A stretch of 13,222 nucleotides of DNA from Chloroflexota bacterium (GCA_015661135.1 JACVXW010000012.1:1-13222), one strand, 5' to 3'. Numbered from the stretch's first letter, positions 1-7,838 are shown. The notes: generated by a model not told the origin, from the letters alone. Program-made: numbers and translations.

Positions 1-117
1 CGCCGAGCCCGTGGTCACGAGGCCGATCTGGAAGGCGAAGTGATACGGGATCACGCCGGCCCACAACCGTCGATAGGGGCCGGCGCCGAGGGCGGGATAC
101 AGCCTCGCGAACGTCAA
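1..117 (-). CDS. Probable MFS transporter, N-terminal fragment (cut by the left edge)
   Basis: An open frame on the minus strand runs off the left edge and encodes 39 residues in the window. It begins with a TTG at 115-117 (Met-Thr-Phe-Ala-Arg-Leu). The fragment has a charged start with the pattern PYRRLWAG (residues 14-21), followed by a hydrophobic stretch ending in VTTGSA. This resembles the first cytoplasmic segment and first membrane helix of major facilitator superfamily exporters, which often read 'xxRRLWxG'. No ATG or GTG is available in this frame upstream, and the Shine-Dalgarno match before the TTG is poor, so the start is uncertain. The gene diverges from the aldehyde dehydrogenase, and the 84-bp gap between them carries a copy of the repeated operator-like motif. 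On the minus strand a TATGAT at 157-162 could be its -10 element, though no good -35 is visible. The family call rests on a short stretch and needs sequence to the left. Confidence 0.5.
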   Translation of the reverse strand, partial: MTFARLYPALGAGPYRRLWAGVIPYHFAFQIGLVTTGSA

Positions 118-141
118 GTCGGTCCAGGCATGCTCTTGCGT

Positions 142-155
142 AAACTGTTGACAAT
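142..155 (+). promoter_or_regulatory. Operator-like motif, copy 1 (AAACTGTTGACAAT)
   Basis: The bases AAACTGTTGACA (142-153) recur exactly at 8990-9001. The 14-mer to 155 matches the reverse complement of 8907-8920 at 13 of 14 positions. The core is TGT-TG-ACA, an inverted repeat around two bases, which fits the GT...AC pattern of GntR-family operators. The site lies between the divergent MFS fragment and the aldehyde dehydrogenase. It contains a TTGACA, but no -10-like hexamer follows at 16-18 bp, so it looks more like an operator than a promoter. On the other strand it sits just downstream of a TATGAT (157-162), where a repressor would block a leftward promoter. Assignment to the GntR protein at 6166-6927 is inference. 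Confidence 0.6.
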
Positions 156-201
156 CATCATACTGCGGCGACCAGCCCGATGGAGGCCCTCTGCGTTGAA
201 C

Positions 202-1608
202 ATGGTGCTCGGACGGTCCGCGGCACGCACCTCCGGGCTCCTCGAGGTCCGGGACCCGGACGACGGCAGCCTCGTCGGGACGGTCCCCCTCGCCTCGATC
301 GCCGACATCGATGCCGCGCTCGCCGCGGCTGTCGACGGAGCAACGGTATCCGGCTCGCTGCCGGTCCATCGCCGGATCGCCATCCTCTCTCGCGCTGCCG
401 AGCTCGTCCTCGAGCGCGCCGATCGCTTCGCGACGTCGATCGCCCGAGAGGGTATCAAGACCATCCGGGAGGCGCGCGCCGAGGTCGGTCGTGCCGCCGA
501 GACGCTCCGGCTGTCGGCCGAGGAGGCCCGGCGCCTGCATGGCGAGACGCTGCCCTTCGACCAGCGGCCCGGCAGCGAGAACAAGGTCGGCTACTGGATG
601 CGTGAGCCGATCGGCGTCATCGTCGCGATCACACCCTTCAACGACCCATTGAACCTCGTCGCCCACAAGGTGGGCCCCGCGATCGCGGCCGGCAATGCCG
701 TGATCGTGAAGCCCCACAGCCAGACGCCCCTGACGGCGATCCTCCTCGCGGAGGCCCTCGCAGACGCCGGCCTCCCGTCGGGCATCCTGCAGGTCGTCAC
801 CGGCCGCGGCGCCGAGATCGGCGACCGCCTCGTCGCCGACCGCCGGGTCACGATGGTGTCGTTCACGGGTGGCCCCGAGGTCGGCGACCATGTCGTCCGG
901 GTCGCGGGCCGCAAGAAGCTCGCCCTGGAGCTCGGGGCCAACTCGCCGGCGATCGTCCTCGATGACGCAGACCTCGAGCCGGCCGCCTCGGCGATCGCCT
1001 CGGGGGCCTTCTGGGCGGCCGGCCAGAACTGCCTGCACGTCCAGCGGGTGATCGTCCAGCGCGGCGTGGCCTCCCGGCTCCGCCAGCTCCTGGTGGCCCG
1101 GACCGGGCGCCTCATCAGCGGTCCCAAGCTCGATGAGGCGACCGACGTCGGACCCGTGGTCAGTGACGCGGCCGCGGACCGGATCATGGCGACCGTCGAC
1201 GAAGCGGTGGCCCTCGGAGGGCGGATCCTCGTGGGCGGTTCACGGCGAGGCCGCCACATCGACCCGACATTCGTGGATGCCCTGCCCCGTTCGAGCCGCC
1301 TGGCCCGCGAGGAGGTCTTCGGGCCCGTTGCCGGAATCATCGAGGTCGAGACGATCGACGAGGCCATCAGCGTGGCCAACGAGGTCGACCAGGCTCTCCA
1401 CGCCTGCGTCTTCACCCGCGACATCGGGGCGGCGATGCGCGTGGTTCGCGAGGTCGAGGCCGGCGCGGTCCTCGTCAACGAAAGCACCGACTACCGGATC
1501 GACGCGATGCCATTCGGGGGCGTCAAGGGATCCGGCCTGGGACGCGAGGGCGTGCCTTTTGCAGCCCGTGAGATGACGACCACGAAGGTCGTCGTCCTCA
1601 ACGTCTGA
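202..1608 (+). CDS. NAD(P)-dependent aldehyde dehydrogenase (ALDH superfamily)
   Basis: From ATG 202 the protein has 468 residues, typical of soluble ALDHs that oxidise an aldehyde to an acid with NAD(P)+. The catalytic set is complete: Asn147 (TPFN), Lys170 (VIVKPH), general base Glu243 (ELGANSP), nucleophile Cys277 (GQNC) and Glu371 (EEVFGP). The cofactor-fold motif SFTGGPEVG is at 220-228. The GQNCLHVQR context resembles the branch that includes phosphonoacetaldehyde, sulfoacetaldehyde and lactaldehyde dehydrogenases more than the betaine aldehyde branch, but I cannot fix the substrate. Start choice: GGAGG at 182-186 is 15 nt from ATG 202 but 9 nt from an in-frame TTG at 196, so TTG may be the true start. 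The frame is open back to 40, but upstream residues look non-coding and cover the operator motif. The zinc CDF gene follows 28 bp downstream, possibly co-transcribed. It may oxidise an aldehyde released by the FAD oxidoreductase at 10779-12134. Confidence 0.93.
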   Translation: MVLGRSAARTSGLLEVRDPDDGSLVGTVPLASIADIDAALAAAVDGATVSGSLPVHRRIAILSRAAELVLERADRFATSIAREGIKTIREARAEVGRAAETLRLSAEEARRLHGETLPFDQRPGSENKVGYWMREPIGVIVAITPFNDPLNLVAHKVGPAIAAGNAVIVKPHSQTPLTAILLAEALADAGLPSGILQVVTGRGAEIGDRLVADRRVTMVSFTGGPEVGDHVVRVAGRKKLALELGANSPAIVLDDADLEPAASAIASGAFWAAGQNCLHVQRVIVQRGVASRLRQLLVARTGRLISGPKLDEATDVGPVVSDAAADRIMATVDEAVALGGRILVGGSRRGRHIDPTFVDALPRSSRLAREEVFGPVAGIIEVETIDEAISVANEVDQALHACVFTRDIGAAMRVVREVEAGAVLVNESTDYRIDAMPFGGVKGSGLGREGVPFAAREMTTTKVVVLNV

Positions 1609-1636
1609 ACCGTACCGAGCGCAGAGGGAGCGACGA

Positions 1637-2977
1637 GTGACCGCACCGGCCGGTGGTGGGCGAAAGCCCGAAGCCCACGAACCCGACGAGCACGACCACG
1701 AGCCCGCGGGCGCGCACGGTCACGCCGAACCACAGCCGCCCCGCCCGGTAGGCTATCTCGATGAGGCCCATCCGCACGGGCCCGAGGCCCACGCCCATCC
1801 CCACACTCCTGCCGCCCACGATGACCACCCGCAGGACGGCGAGGACGGGGATGAAGACGACCACGACCATACCCACGTCGACCATGCGCACTCTGGGGAA
1901 GGGCATGCGCACGGCGACCATGACGACCACGACCATGACCACCCGACGGGTCTGCGGGGCTTCATCCTCGAGCTGATCCGGCCGCACAGCCACGACTCGG
2001 CCGATTCCGTCGACGACGCGATCCTCGCCAGTGCCAAGGGCATCCGCGCCGTCAAGATCTCACTCGTCGTCCTCATGGTCACGGCCCTCGCCCAGGTGCT
2101 CCTCGTCCTCGTCACCGGATCGGTGGCCCTGCTCGCCGACACGGTCCACAACTTCTCGGATGCCCTGACGTCCGTCCCGCTCTGGATCGCGTTCATCCTG
2201 GCCCGCCGCCAAGCCACGAAGAAGTACACCTACGGGTACCGGCGGGCCGAGGATCTGGCCGGCCTCTTCATCGTCGGCATGATCATCCTCTCCGCGATCA
2301 TCGCCGGGGCCGAGTCGATCGCGCGCCTCATCGATCCCCATCCCCTGACGAACCCGTGGCTCGTCGTCGCCGCGGGATTCTTCGGCTTCCTCGGCAACGA
2401 GATCGTCGCGTCCTTCCGGATCCGCGTCGGCAAGGAGATCGGCTCAGCGGCGCTCGTGGCCGATGGCTACCACGCCCGGACTGACGGCTTCACCTCGCTG
2501 GCCGTGGTCTTCGGCGCCTTCGGCGTGATGCTCGGCTTTCCGCTGGCCGATCCGATCGTAGGCCTCCTCATCACCGCGGCGATCCTCTTCGTCCTTCGCG
2601 ACGCCATCGCGGCTGTCTTCGGTCGGCTCATGGACGCGGTCGATCCCGAGCTGGTCGATACGATCGAGCGCCAGGCGCGAGCCGTCCCGGGCGTGATCGA
2701 CGTGAGCTCGATTCGCGTCCGCTGGATCGGTCACCGGCTCGAGGCGAGCCTCCACGCGGTCGTCGACTGCACGCTCAGCGTGGCCGAGGGTCACCAGCTC
2801 GCCGAGGACGTTCGGCATGCCGCGTATCACGACGTCAAGAAACTCGACGCGATCCTCGTCCACATCGATCCCTGCGACCACGTCAATGCAGACCATCACG
2901 AAACGACGCGGGGCCATGATCCGGCGCCGCCGCCGTATGTGCCGATCGGTTACGAGGGCCACCGGCAGTCGGGGTGA
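1637..2977 (+). CDS. Cation diffusion facilitator (probable Zn2+ efflux) with long His-rich N-terminus
   Basis: The gene starts at GTG 1637, six bases after GAGGGAG (1624-1630), and gives 446 residues. Membrane antiporters of this family export divalent metal in exchange for protons. Residues 14-119 form a hydrophilic, acidic tail with 25 histidines by my count, many in HDH and HAH patterns, probably a cytoplasmic metal-binding segment. The membrane domain covers about 138-325 with six helices. The transport-site pairs are His171/Asp175 in helix 2 (HNFSD) and His279/Asp283 in helix 5 (HARTD). An HxxxD/HxxxD set is typical of zinc-preferring members such as CzcD and eukaryotic ZnT. Residues 330-412 form the ferredoxin-like C-terminal dimer domain, followed by another His-containing tail. 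The usual length is about 300 residues, so the extra is nearly all in the N-terminal tail. It is convergent with the DMT permease across a 33-bp gap, in which I see no clear terminator. Confidence 0.93.
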   Translation: MTAPAGGGRKPEAHEPDEHDHEPAGAHGHAEPQPPRPVGYLDEAHPHGPEAHAHPHTPAAHDDHPQDGEDGDEDDHDHTHVDHAHSGEGHAHGDHDDHDHDHPTGLRGFILELIRPHSHDSADSVDDAILASAKGIRAVKISLVVLMVTALAQVLLVLVTGSVALLADTVHNFSDALTSVPLWIAFILARRQATKKYTYGYRRAEDLAGLFIVGMIILSAIIAGAESIARLIDPHPLTNPWLVVAAGFFGFLGNEIVASFRIRVGKEIGSAALVADGYHARTDGFTSLAVVFGAFGVMLGFPLADPIVGLLITAAILFVLRDAIAAVFGRLMDAVDPELVDTIERQARAVPGVIDVSSIRVRWIGHRLEASLHAVVDCTLSVAEGHQLAEDVRHAAYHDVKKLDAILVHIDPCDHVNADHHETTRGHDPAPPPYVPIGYEGHRQSG

Positions 2978-3010
2978 TGCCCTCCGGATGGATGCCCGGC
3001 GCCCGGCCCG

Positions 3011-3916
3011 TTAAACCTCGGTGGGCGGAGCGATACCGGTGCGCTGGTCGGCCAGCACGAGCCGCGTGCCGACGATCGCCAGCAACGCTCCGCCCACCCG
3101 CAGCGGGGTCAGCGCCTCGCTGAACAGCCAGGCGCTCAGGCCGAAGACGACCACCGGCACGATGTACTGGACGATGGTCGCCCGGACGGCGCCCGAGCGG
3201 CGGACGAGGGCGTAGTAGACCGCCGAAGCGACGACCGCCGAAGGGATCGTCATGTAGCCGTAGGCCAGCCACGTCTCGAATGACCACGTAGCCGGCGTGA
3301 AGGGCGCCTCGGTCAGGAGCGCGAAGGGCAGCATCATCGCGCCGGCGAGGAGCGTCGAGCTCCCCGCCACCCCGATCGCCGAGCCGTTGATCATCGCCAC
3401 CCGGCCGAGGACCGTGTAGACCGCGATGGAGGTCGCCCCGAGGGCCATCAGGGCGTCGCCCAGCAGGACCTCCGGACCGGCCTGCTCGCGGGGCCCGACG
3501 ATGACGAGGAGGACGCCGAGGATCCCCAGGGCGGCACCCGCCACGCCACGCCGCGAGATCCGCTCGCCGAGGAACGCGACCGCGGCGGCGAGGCTAATGA
3601 TCGGCGCGAGGGCCGTGTTGATGATGGCGCCGTCGGTGGCGGGGGCGATGCGAAGGCCCCAGTAAAGGACCGCGTGACCGAGGGCGATCCCGAAGAAGGC
3701 CAGGCCGAAGAGCGTGAAGGGCCGGTCGAAGCCGAGCGGTCGGTGGGTGACCCGCGCCACCGTGACGAGGATCGCGCCGGCAATGAGGAAGCGCGTGGCG
3801 GCGAGGCTCAGCGGCTCGATCGTCCGGAGCGCGAACTCGGCCGCGATCCAGCCGCCGGCGTAGAGGACGACGACCGTCGCGATAAGAGCAAGCTCTGTGC
3901 CGTCGCCAGTCTTCAC
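3011..3916 (-). CDS. EamA/DMT-superfamily permease
   Basis: A hydrophobic protein of 301 residues from GTG 3916 has about ten predicted membrane helices in two EamA repeats (about 8-140 and 152-290). Family patterns are visible at the ends of both halves: APIISLAAAVAFLGE (104-118) and YIVPVVVFGLSAWLFSE (251-267), each followed by a Gly-rich last helix. Members export amino acids, their derivatives or other metabolites; the substrate here is unknown. Start choice: GTG 3916 gives an N-terminus (MKTGD) usual for the family but has no Shine-Dalgarno. A TTG at 3950-3952 has GAAGGG eight bases upstream (3961-3966) and would add 12 residues. It lies 58 bp after the second ABC ATPase on the same strand with no hairpin between, so it is probably the last gene of the transporter operon. 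An exporter at the end of an import operon could relieve build-up of a product or analogue; that is inference. Confidence 0.87.
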   Translation of the reverse strand: MKTGDGTELALIATVVVLYAGGWIAAEFALRTIEPLSLAATRFLIAGAILVTVARVTHRPLGFDRPFTLFGLAFFGIALGHAVLYWGLRIAPATDGAIINTALAPIISLAAAVAFLGERISRRGVAGAALGILGVLLVIVGPREQAGPEVLLGDALMALGATSIAVYTVLGRVAMINGSAIGVAGSSTLLAGAMMLPFALLTEAPFTPATWSFETWLAYGYMTIPSAVVASAVYYALVRRSGAVRATIVQYIVPVVVFGLSAWLFSEALTPLRVGGALLAIVGTRLVLADQRTGIAPPTEV

Positions 3917-3974
3917 GGATACTGCTGCGATCGACGCGCGGGTGGCCCTCAAGCGGGCGGCCCTTCGACGACGC

Positions 3975-5051
3975 TCACCACGTGGCGGCTGCGTCCTGCC
4001 AGCGGATGCAGGCGACGGTGTGGCCCGGCCGTACGACCTCGAGCGGCGGCAGCTCCTTGCAGGCCTCGATCGCCAGCGGACAGCGCTCGCGGAAGCGGCA
4101 GCCCGAAGGTGGATTGATGGGGCTCGGCGGCTCGCCCTGGACGAGGCTGTGGCGATCTCCGGCCCGTTCGGGCATCGACGCGGCGATGAGCTTCTGGGTG
4201 TATGGGTGAAGGGGCCGCTCGAAGATCTCGTCGCGCGTCCCGATCTCGACGATCCGTCCCAGGTACATGACCGCGACCCGGTCGCTGATGTGCCGGACGA
4301 CCCGCAGGTCATGGGAGATCATCAGGAGCGTCAGCCCGAGCTCGTCCCGCAGGTCGATGAGGAGATTGAGGATCTGGGCCCGGATCGACGCGTCGAGCGA
4401 CGACGTCGGCTCGTCGCAGGCGAGGAAGCGGGGGCCTAGCGAGAGCGCCCGGGCGATGACGACCCGATGGAGCTGGCCGCCGGAGCACTCGCTCGGGTAG
4501 CGAACGGCATACGACGGATCCAGGCCGACCTGGCCCAGGAGCTCGTCGACCTTCACTTGTCGCGAGGCCCGGTCGCCGATGCCGTGCTGGGCCAGCGGCG
4601 CCTCAATGCTCTGGCCCAGGCGCATGCTCGGGTCGAGGGCCGAGAAGGGGTCCTGGAAGATGATCTGCATCTGCCGCCGGAGCCCCTTGAGCTGGCGGTT
4701 GTCGGCGCCGAGCACGTCCTGGCCATCGAAGGTGATCCGGCCCGTGTCGGCCCGGATGAGGCGGAGGATGAGGCGGGCGAGCGTGCTCTTGCCGCTGCCG
4801 GTCTCGCCGACGAGGCCGAGGACCTCGCCTTCGCGGACCGTCAGACTCACGTCGTCGATGGCGTGGACGACCTCGCTCTTGCCGAGGAACCCACCGCCGC
4901 TGACGGGAAAGTGCTTGGTGACACCCTCGACGACGACGAGGGGCCGCTCGGCGGCCACGCTCGCGTGGCGCGCCCGGACCGTGGGAGCGGGGACGGTGGG
5001 AAGCGGAGGGGAGGCGGAGGGGACGGCCGCGTCGGCCGGCATCGCGCTCAC
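3975..5051 (-). CDS. Oligopeptide/dipeptide/opine-type ABC transporter ATP-binding protein (DppF/OppF-like)
   Basis: This 358-residue cytoplasmic ATPase is the second of a pair powering the permeases at 6924-8781. Walker A is GETGSGKST (82-90), the Q-loop Gln is 133 (IFQDP), the signature is CSGGQ (189-193), Walker B ends at Glu214 (LACDE) and the switch histidine is His247. After the ATPase domain comes the family's C-terminal oligopeptide/dipeptide extension (HPYTQ at 282-286), with cysteines 318, 324, 331 and 348. A cluster like this in some Opp ATPases is reported to hold an Fe-S centre. The signature has Cys in place of the usual Leu/Phe, and Leu-His where the family usually has Arg-Gln. 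The first 36 residues are an Ala/Pro/Ser-rich extension. The start GTG 5051 overlaps the preceding gene's stop as GTGA, implying translational coupling; ATG 5042 is an alternative. Confidence 0.93.
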   Translation of the reverse strand: MSAMPADAAVPSASPPLPTVPAPTVRARHASVAAERPLVVVEGVTKHFPVSGGGFLGKSEVVHAIDDVSLTVREGEVLGLVGETGSGKSTLARLILRLIRADTGRITFDGQDVLGADNRQLKGLRRQMQIIFQDPFSALDPSMRLGQSIEAPLAQHGIGDRASRQVKVDELLGQVGLDPSYAVRYPSECSGGQLHRVVIARALSLGPRFLACDEPTSSLDASIRAQILNLLIDLRDELGLTLLMISHDLRVVRHISDRVAVMYLGRIVEIGTRDEIFERPLHPYTQKLIAASMPERAGDRHSLVQGEPPSPINPPSGCRFRERCPLAIEACKELPPLEVVRPGHTVACIRWQDAAATW

Positions 5052-6169
5052 GGCAGGCTACCCGCGGACGCGGGCTGGACCTGGATGAGACCGTCCTCGA
5101 CCGCCCAGCAGCGGCAGTGGTGGGCGTCCGATTCGCAGGCGTGGAGGCCCGGCTCCACGGCCGCGCAGCGATCGGCGATCCCGAGCTCATCGGCATAGTG
5201 GCAGCGCGCCCTGAAGCGGCAGCCGACCAGCTCCTCCCCGGGTGGCGGGGTCCCGCCCGGGATCGCGTAGAGGCGGCCGTCAGCGAGCGGGATGAGGAGC
5301 GAGGACCGCATCAGGGCCTCGGTGTACGGGTGGTTCGGCTCATTGATGATCCGGGCCGTCGGGCCGTCCTCGACGACCTTGCCGGCGTACAGCACGACGA
5401 CCCGATCGGCGATCGTCGAGACGATTCCGAGGTCGTGGGTGATGAGGAGCATCGACAGGCCGTGGTCGCGGACCTTGGTCGTGAGGAGCCGCAGGATCTG
5501 TGCCTGGACGGTGACGTCGAGCGCGGTGGTCGGCTCGTCCGCGATGAGCAGCTCGGGCTCGCCGCTGATCGCGGCCGCTGTCATCACCCGCTGGGCCATG
5601 CCACCGGACAGCTGGTGGGCGTAGGCGCGCGCGCGACGGTCGGCCTCGGGGATTCCGACATCGGCCAGGAGCTCGACGCTCCTGGCCCAGGCCTGGCGCC
5701 GCCCGACATGGCGCTGGAAGCGGAGCGTCTCCCCGACCTGCTCGCCGACCCGGCTCGTCGGATCGAGGGTCGCCTTCGGTTGCTGGAAGAGCATCGCGAT
5801 GCGGGAGCCCCGGACGCGGTCCATCTCGCGATCGGTCAGCTTCAGGAGGTCGACGCCGTCGAGGAGGATCGTGCCGCTGACGACCTTCGCGGCGGGCGGC
5901 AGGAGTCGGGCGATCGATAGCGCGGTCATGCTCTTGCCGGATCCCGACTCCCCGACGAGAGCGACGATCTCGCCGCGACCGATCGTGAGGTCGATCCCGT
6001 CGATCGCGCTGACGAGGCCGTCACGGGTGGGCAGTTGGACCCGAAGGTTCCGGATCTCGATGAGCGGCTCGCGGGCCGGTGCGGCATCCAGCGCCGCAAT
6101 TGGCGACGTGGCCGATGTGGCGACCGGCGGGACCGAGGCCCGGTCGGCCGGGCTTCCGGAAAGGCTCAC
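5048..6169 (-). CDS. Oligopeptide/dipeptide/opine-type ABC transporter ATP-binding protein (DppD/OppD-like)
   Basis: The protein has 373 residues and is the first ATPase of the importer. Walker A is GESGSGKS (73-80), the Q-loop is LFQQP (127-131), the signature is LSGGM (187-191), Walker B ends at Glu212 (LLIADE) and the switch histidine is His245. The C-terminal extension has the HPYTEAL pattern (280-286) and cysteines 317, 323, 335, 345, 352 and 354, more than the usual four. The DppD-type LFQQP loop distinguishes it from its partner, so the two are expected to form a heterodimer. The first 34 residues are a low-complexity Ala/Ser/Pro stretch. The start GTG 6169 overlaps the regulator's stop as GTGA, and its Shine-Dalgarno GAAGAGG lies inside the last codons of the regulator gene. 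The 3' end overlaps the next ATPase by GTGA in the same way. Confidence 0.93.
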   Translation of the reverse strand: MSLSGSPADRASVPPVATSATSPIAALDAAPAREPLIEIRNLRVQLPTRDGLVSAIDGIDLTIGRGEIVALVGESGSGKSMTALSIARLLPPAAKVVSGTILLDGVDLLKLTDREMDRVRGSRIAMLFQQPKATLDPTSRVGEQVGETLRFQRHVGRRQAWARSVELLADVGIPEADRRARAYAHQLSGGMAQRVMTAAAISGEPELLIADEPTTALDVTVQAQILRLLTTKVRDHGLSMLLITHDLGIVSTIADRVVVLYAGKVVEDGPTARIINEPNHPYTEALMRSSLLIPLADGRLYAIPGGTPPPGEELVGCRFRARCHYADELGIADRCAAVEPGLHACESDAHHCRCWAVEDGLIQVQPASAGSLP

Positions 6170-6927
6170 GGGACTACCTCTTCCGTTGTGCGGCGGGTGA
6201 CGATGCTACGACCTCGCCGTGACCTGGCCGACCTGCCACCGCCGGCCGGGGTCACACCATGAGCAGGCGCTTGCCGGGTCAGCCGGTTCACGGACTCCGA
6301 GAGATGCCGGGCGAGCGTCCGGCGGTAGCCTTCGACGTCGCCCGCCGCGATGAGCTCGGCGAGCTCATGGTGCTCGGCCACGAGCTGTTCACGGCCGGGG
6401 CTCCTCGCCGTCATGTTGAAGAAGGCGAGTGTCTCGGCCAGGACAGTCGTGTAGAGGCGGGCAAGCCTGGGACTGTGAGTCGCCTCGACGATCCGGTGAT
6501 GGAAGGCCATGTCGAGGTCCGCGACGACGACCCAGTCCTCCCTCGCCTCCGCGGCCCGCATCCGGTCAACGATTGCCCGGAGATCGGCGGCAAGGGCCCG
6601 GGCGTCGCCCCTGAGGGCGACGGCCATCGCTGCGCTCTCGATCGCCTCGCGGGCCAGGTAGACGTCGCTGACGTCGGCGGCCGCGAAGCGCGGGACCGAG
6701 ATCCCGCGGCGCGGCTCGCGCCGCAGGAGGCCTTCCTGGACGAGGCGCTGGAGGGCCTCCCGGATCGGGCCGCGGCTGACACCGAACTGCTCCGCCAGCG
6801 CGACCTCGCCAAGGACGGTGCCCGGCTCGAACCGGCCGTGGATGACGTGGGTCCGGAGCTGGTCGGTCACGATCGCGCCGAGCGTCGAGCCCTGGGCCGG
6901 GTCGATCGGGCGGATCGGCGTCGTCAC
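6166..6927 (-). CDS. GntR-family (FadR subfamily, FCD domain) transcriptional regulator
   Basis: From GTG 6927 the protein has 253 residues. Residues 15-80 form a winged helix with the family's hallmark segment VSRGPIREALQRLVQEGLL (50-68). Residues 88-215 are the helical FCD effector domain, with candidate metal ligands Asp139 and His143 (DLDMAFH), His187 (AEHHE) and His208 (ARHLSES). This full set in FCD proteins usually binds a metal that holds a carboxylate ligand, so the inducer is probably an organic or amino acid. The last 30 or so residues are an Arg/Ser/Gly-rich tail beyond the normal domain end. The frame is open upstream to 7722 but there it only shadows the permease. The GTG overlaps the permease stop as GTGA, and its own stop overlaps the ATPase start as GTGA. 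It probably regulates its own operon through the motif at 8907-8920 and 8990-9002; that is inference. Confidence 0.95.
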   Translation of the reverse strand: MTTPIRPIDPAQGSTLGAIVTDQLRTHVIHGRFEPGTVLGEVALAEQFGVSRGPIREALQRLVQEGLLRREPRRGISVPRFAAADVSDVYLAREAIESAAMAVALRGDARALAADLRAIVDRMRAAEAREDWVVVADLDMAFHHRIVEATHSPRLARLYTTVLAETLAFFNMTARSPGREQLVAEHHELAELIAAGDVEGYRRTLARHLSESVNRLTRQAPAHGVTPAGGGRSARSRRGRSIVTRRTTEEVVP

Positions 6928-7838
6928 GTTGCCGGCTCGTCTTTCGCGGGGATGGCGCCGAGCAGCCGCGGGGGCCGGCGCCCGAGCGACTGCCGGAGGC
7001 CGTGGCCGGCGAGGGTGACCGAGAGCGCCGTCAGGAAGATCGCGAAGCCGGGGACGATGACGAGCCACGGTGCCCGGATCATGTACAGCTGTGCCTCGGC
7101 GAGCATCGCCCCCCAGTCCGACTCGGGACGCTGGACGCCGAGCCCCAGGTACGACAGGTCGCCAACGGTGATGAGCTGATGCCCGAAGCGCAGGAAGCCC
7201 TGGGCCAGGACCGGCCCGATCGCGTTCGGGAGGACGTGCCGGAAGATGATGAACATCCGCGAGCAGCCGAGCGCCTCGGCGGCTTCGATATAACCGCGGG
7301 TGTTGATCTCGAGGGTCACTGCCCGGGTGAGGCGGGCAAAGGGCGTCCAGCCCGAGATCGAGAGGGCGACGATCAGCGTGCCGTAGCCCGGCCCGAGCAC
7401 GAAGACGAGGAAGAGCGCAATGAGCACCTCCGGGAACGCCAGCAGGGCGTCCACGAGGCGCATGAGGAGGTCGTCGAGGATGCCGCCGACCCGTGCGCTG
7501 ATCGCGCCGAGGAGCGTGCCGGTCACCCCGGTGATCAGGACGGCGATGGCGGCGATCGAGACGGAGAAGCGACCGCCCTGGAGGATCCGGGAGAAGATGT
7601 CCCGTCCGAGATGGTCGGTCCCGAAGAGGTGTTCGCCACTCGGCGCTGCCAGTCGGTTCAGGAGGTCCTGGTCGGCGGGATCGTAGGGCGCGATCCACGG
7701 CGTCAGGACGAGCAGGACGCAAACCAGCACGAAGAACGTGCCGCCAACGATGAACGCCCAGTGAAAGCGCCGGATCCTGGCGCCGACGCTCAGGCTTGAG
7801 ACGAGTGGCCGCGCCATGGCTCCGCCGACCTCAGCCAT
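6924..7838 (-). CDS. Oligopeptide/dipeptide/opine-type ABC transporter permease (DppC/OppC-like)
   Basis: The protein is a 304-residue inner-membrane permease. It has the OppC-type N-terminus: a first helix at about 28-50, then a periplasmic segment with the family motif HLFGTDHLGRDIFSRI (70-85). About five further helices follow. The cytoplasmic EAA loop that docks to the ATPase is visible at about 185-206 (EAAEALG, then HVLPNA). It pairs with the permease encoded just upstream, whose stop it overlaps by 8 bp (7831-7838). ATG 7838 is the first start; ATG 7817 (MARPLVSS) is possible and would remove the overlap. Its 3' end overlaps the GntR regulator by GTGA, so translation probably continues into the regulator. 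Confidence 0.93.
   Translation of the reverse strand: MAEVGGAMARPLVSSLSVGARIRRFHWAFIVGGTFFVLVCVLLVLTPWIAPYDPADQDLLNRLAAPSGEHLFGTDHLGRDIFSRILQGGRFSVSIAAIAVLITGVTGTLLGAISARVGGILDDLLMRLVDALLAFPEVLIALFLVFVLGPGYGTLIVALSISGWTPFARLTRAVTLEINTRGYIEAAEALGCSRMFIIFRHVLPNAIGPVLAQGFLRFGHQLITVGDLSYLGLGVQRPESDWGAMLAEAQLYMIRAPWLVIVPGFAIFLTALSVTLAGHGLRQSLGRRPPRLLGAIPAKDEPAT

Noticed and set aside
40..201. Longer N-terminus for the aldehyde dehydrogenase
   Set aside because: The extra residues do not look like an ALDH N-terminus, the DNA holds the operator motif and the divergent MFS start, and a better start exists at 196 or 202.
1850..1945. Short GAC/CAC/CAT repeats as a possible satellite or CRISPR-like array
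   Set aside because: There are no spacers or fixed unit; the pattern is the codon-level result of the His/Asp-rich CDF tail.
2978..3010. Terminator between the convergent CDF and DMT genes
   Set aside because: The 33 bp contain a direct GCCCGGC repeat but only a weak four-base stem and no T-run.
6928..7722. Extension of the GntR frame far upstream
   Set aside because: The added sequence is an Arg/Pro-rich shadow of the second permease; the winged-helix domain starts just after GTG 6927.
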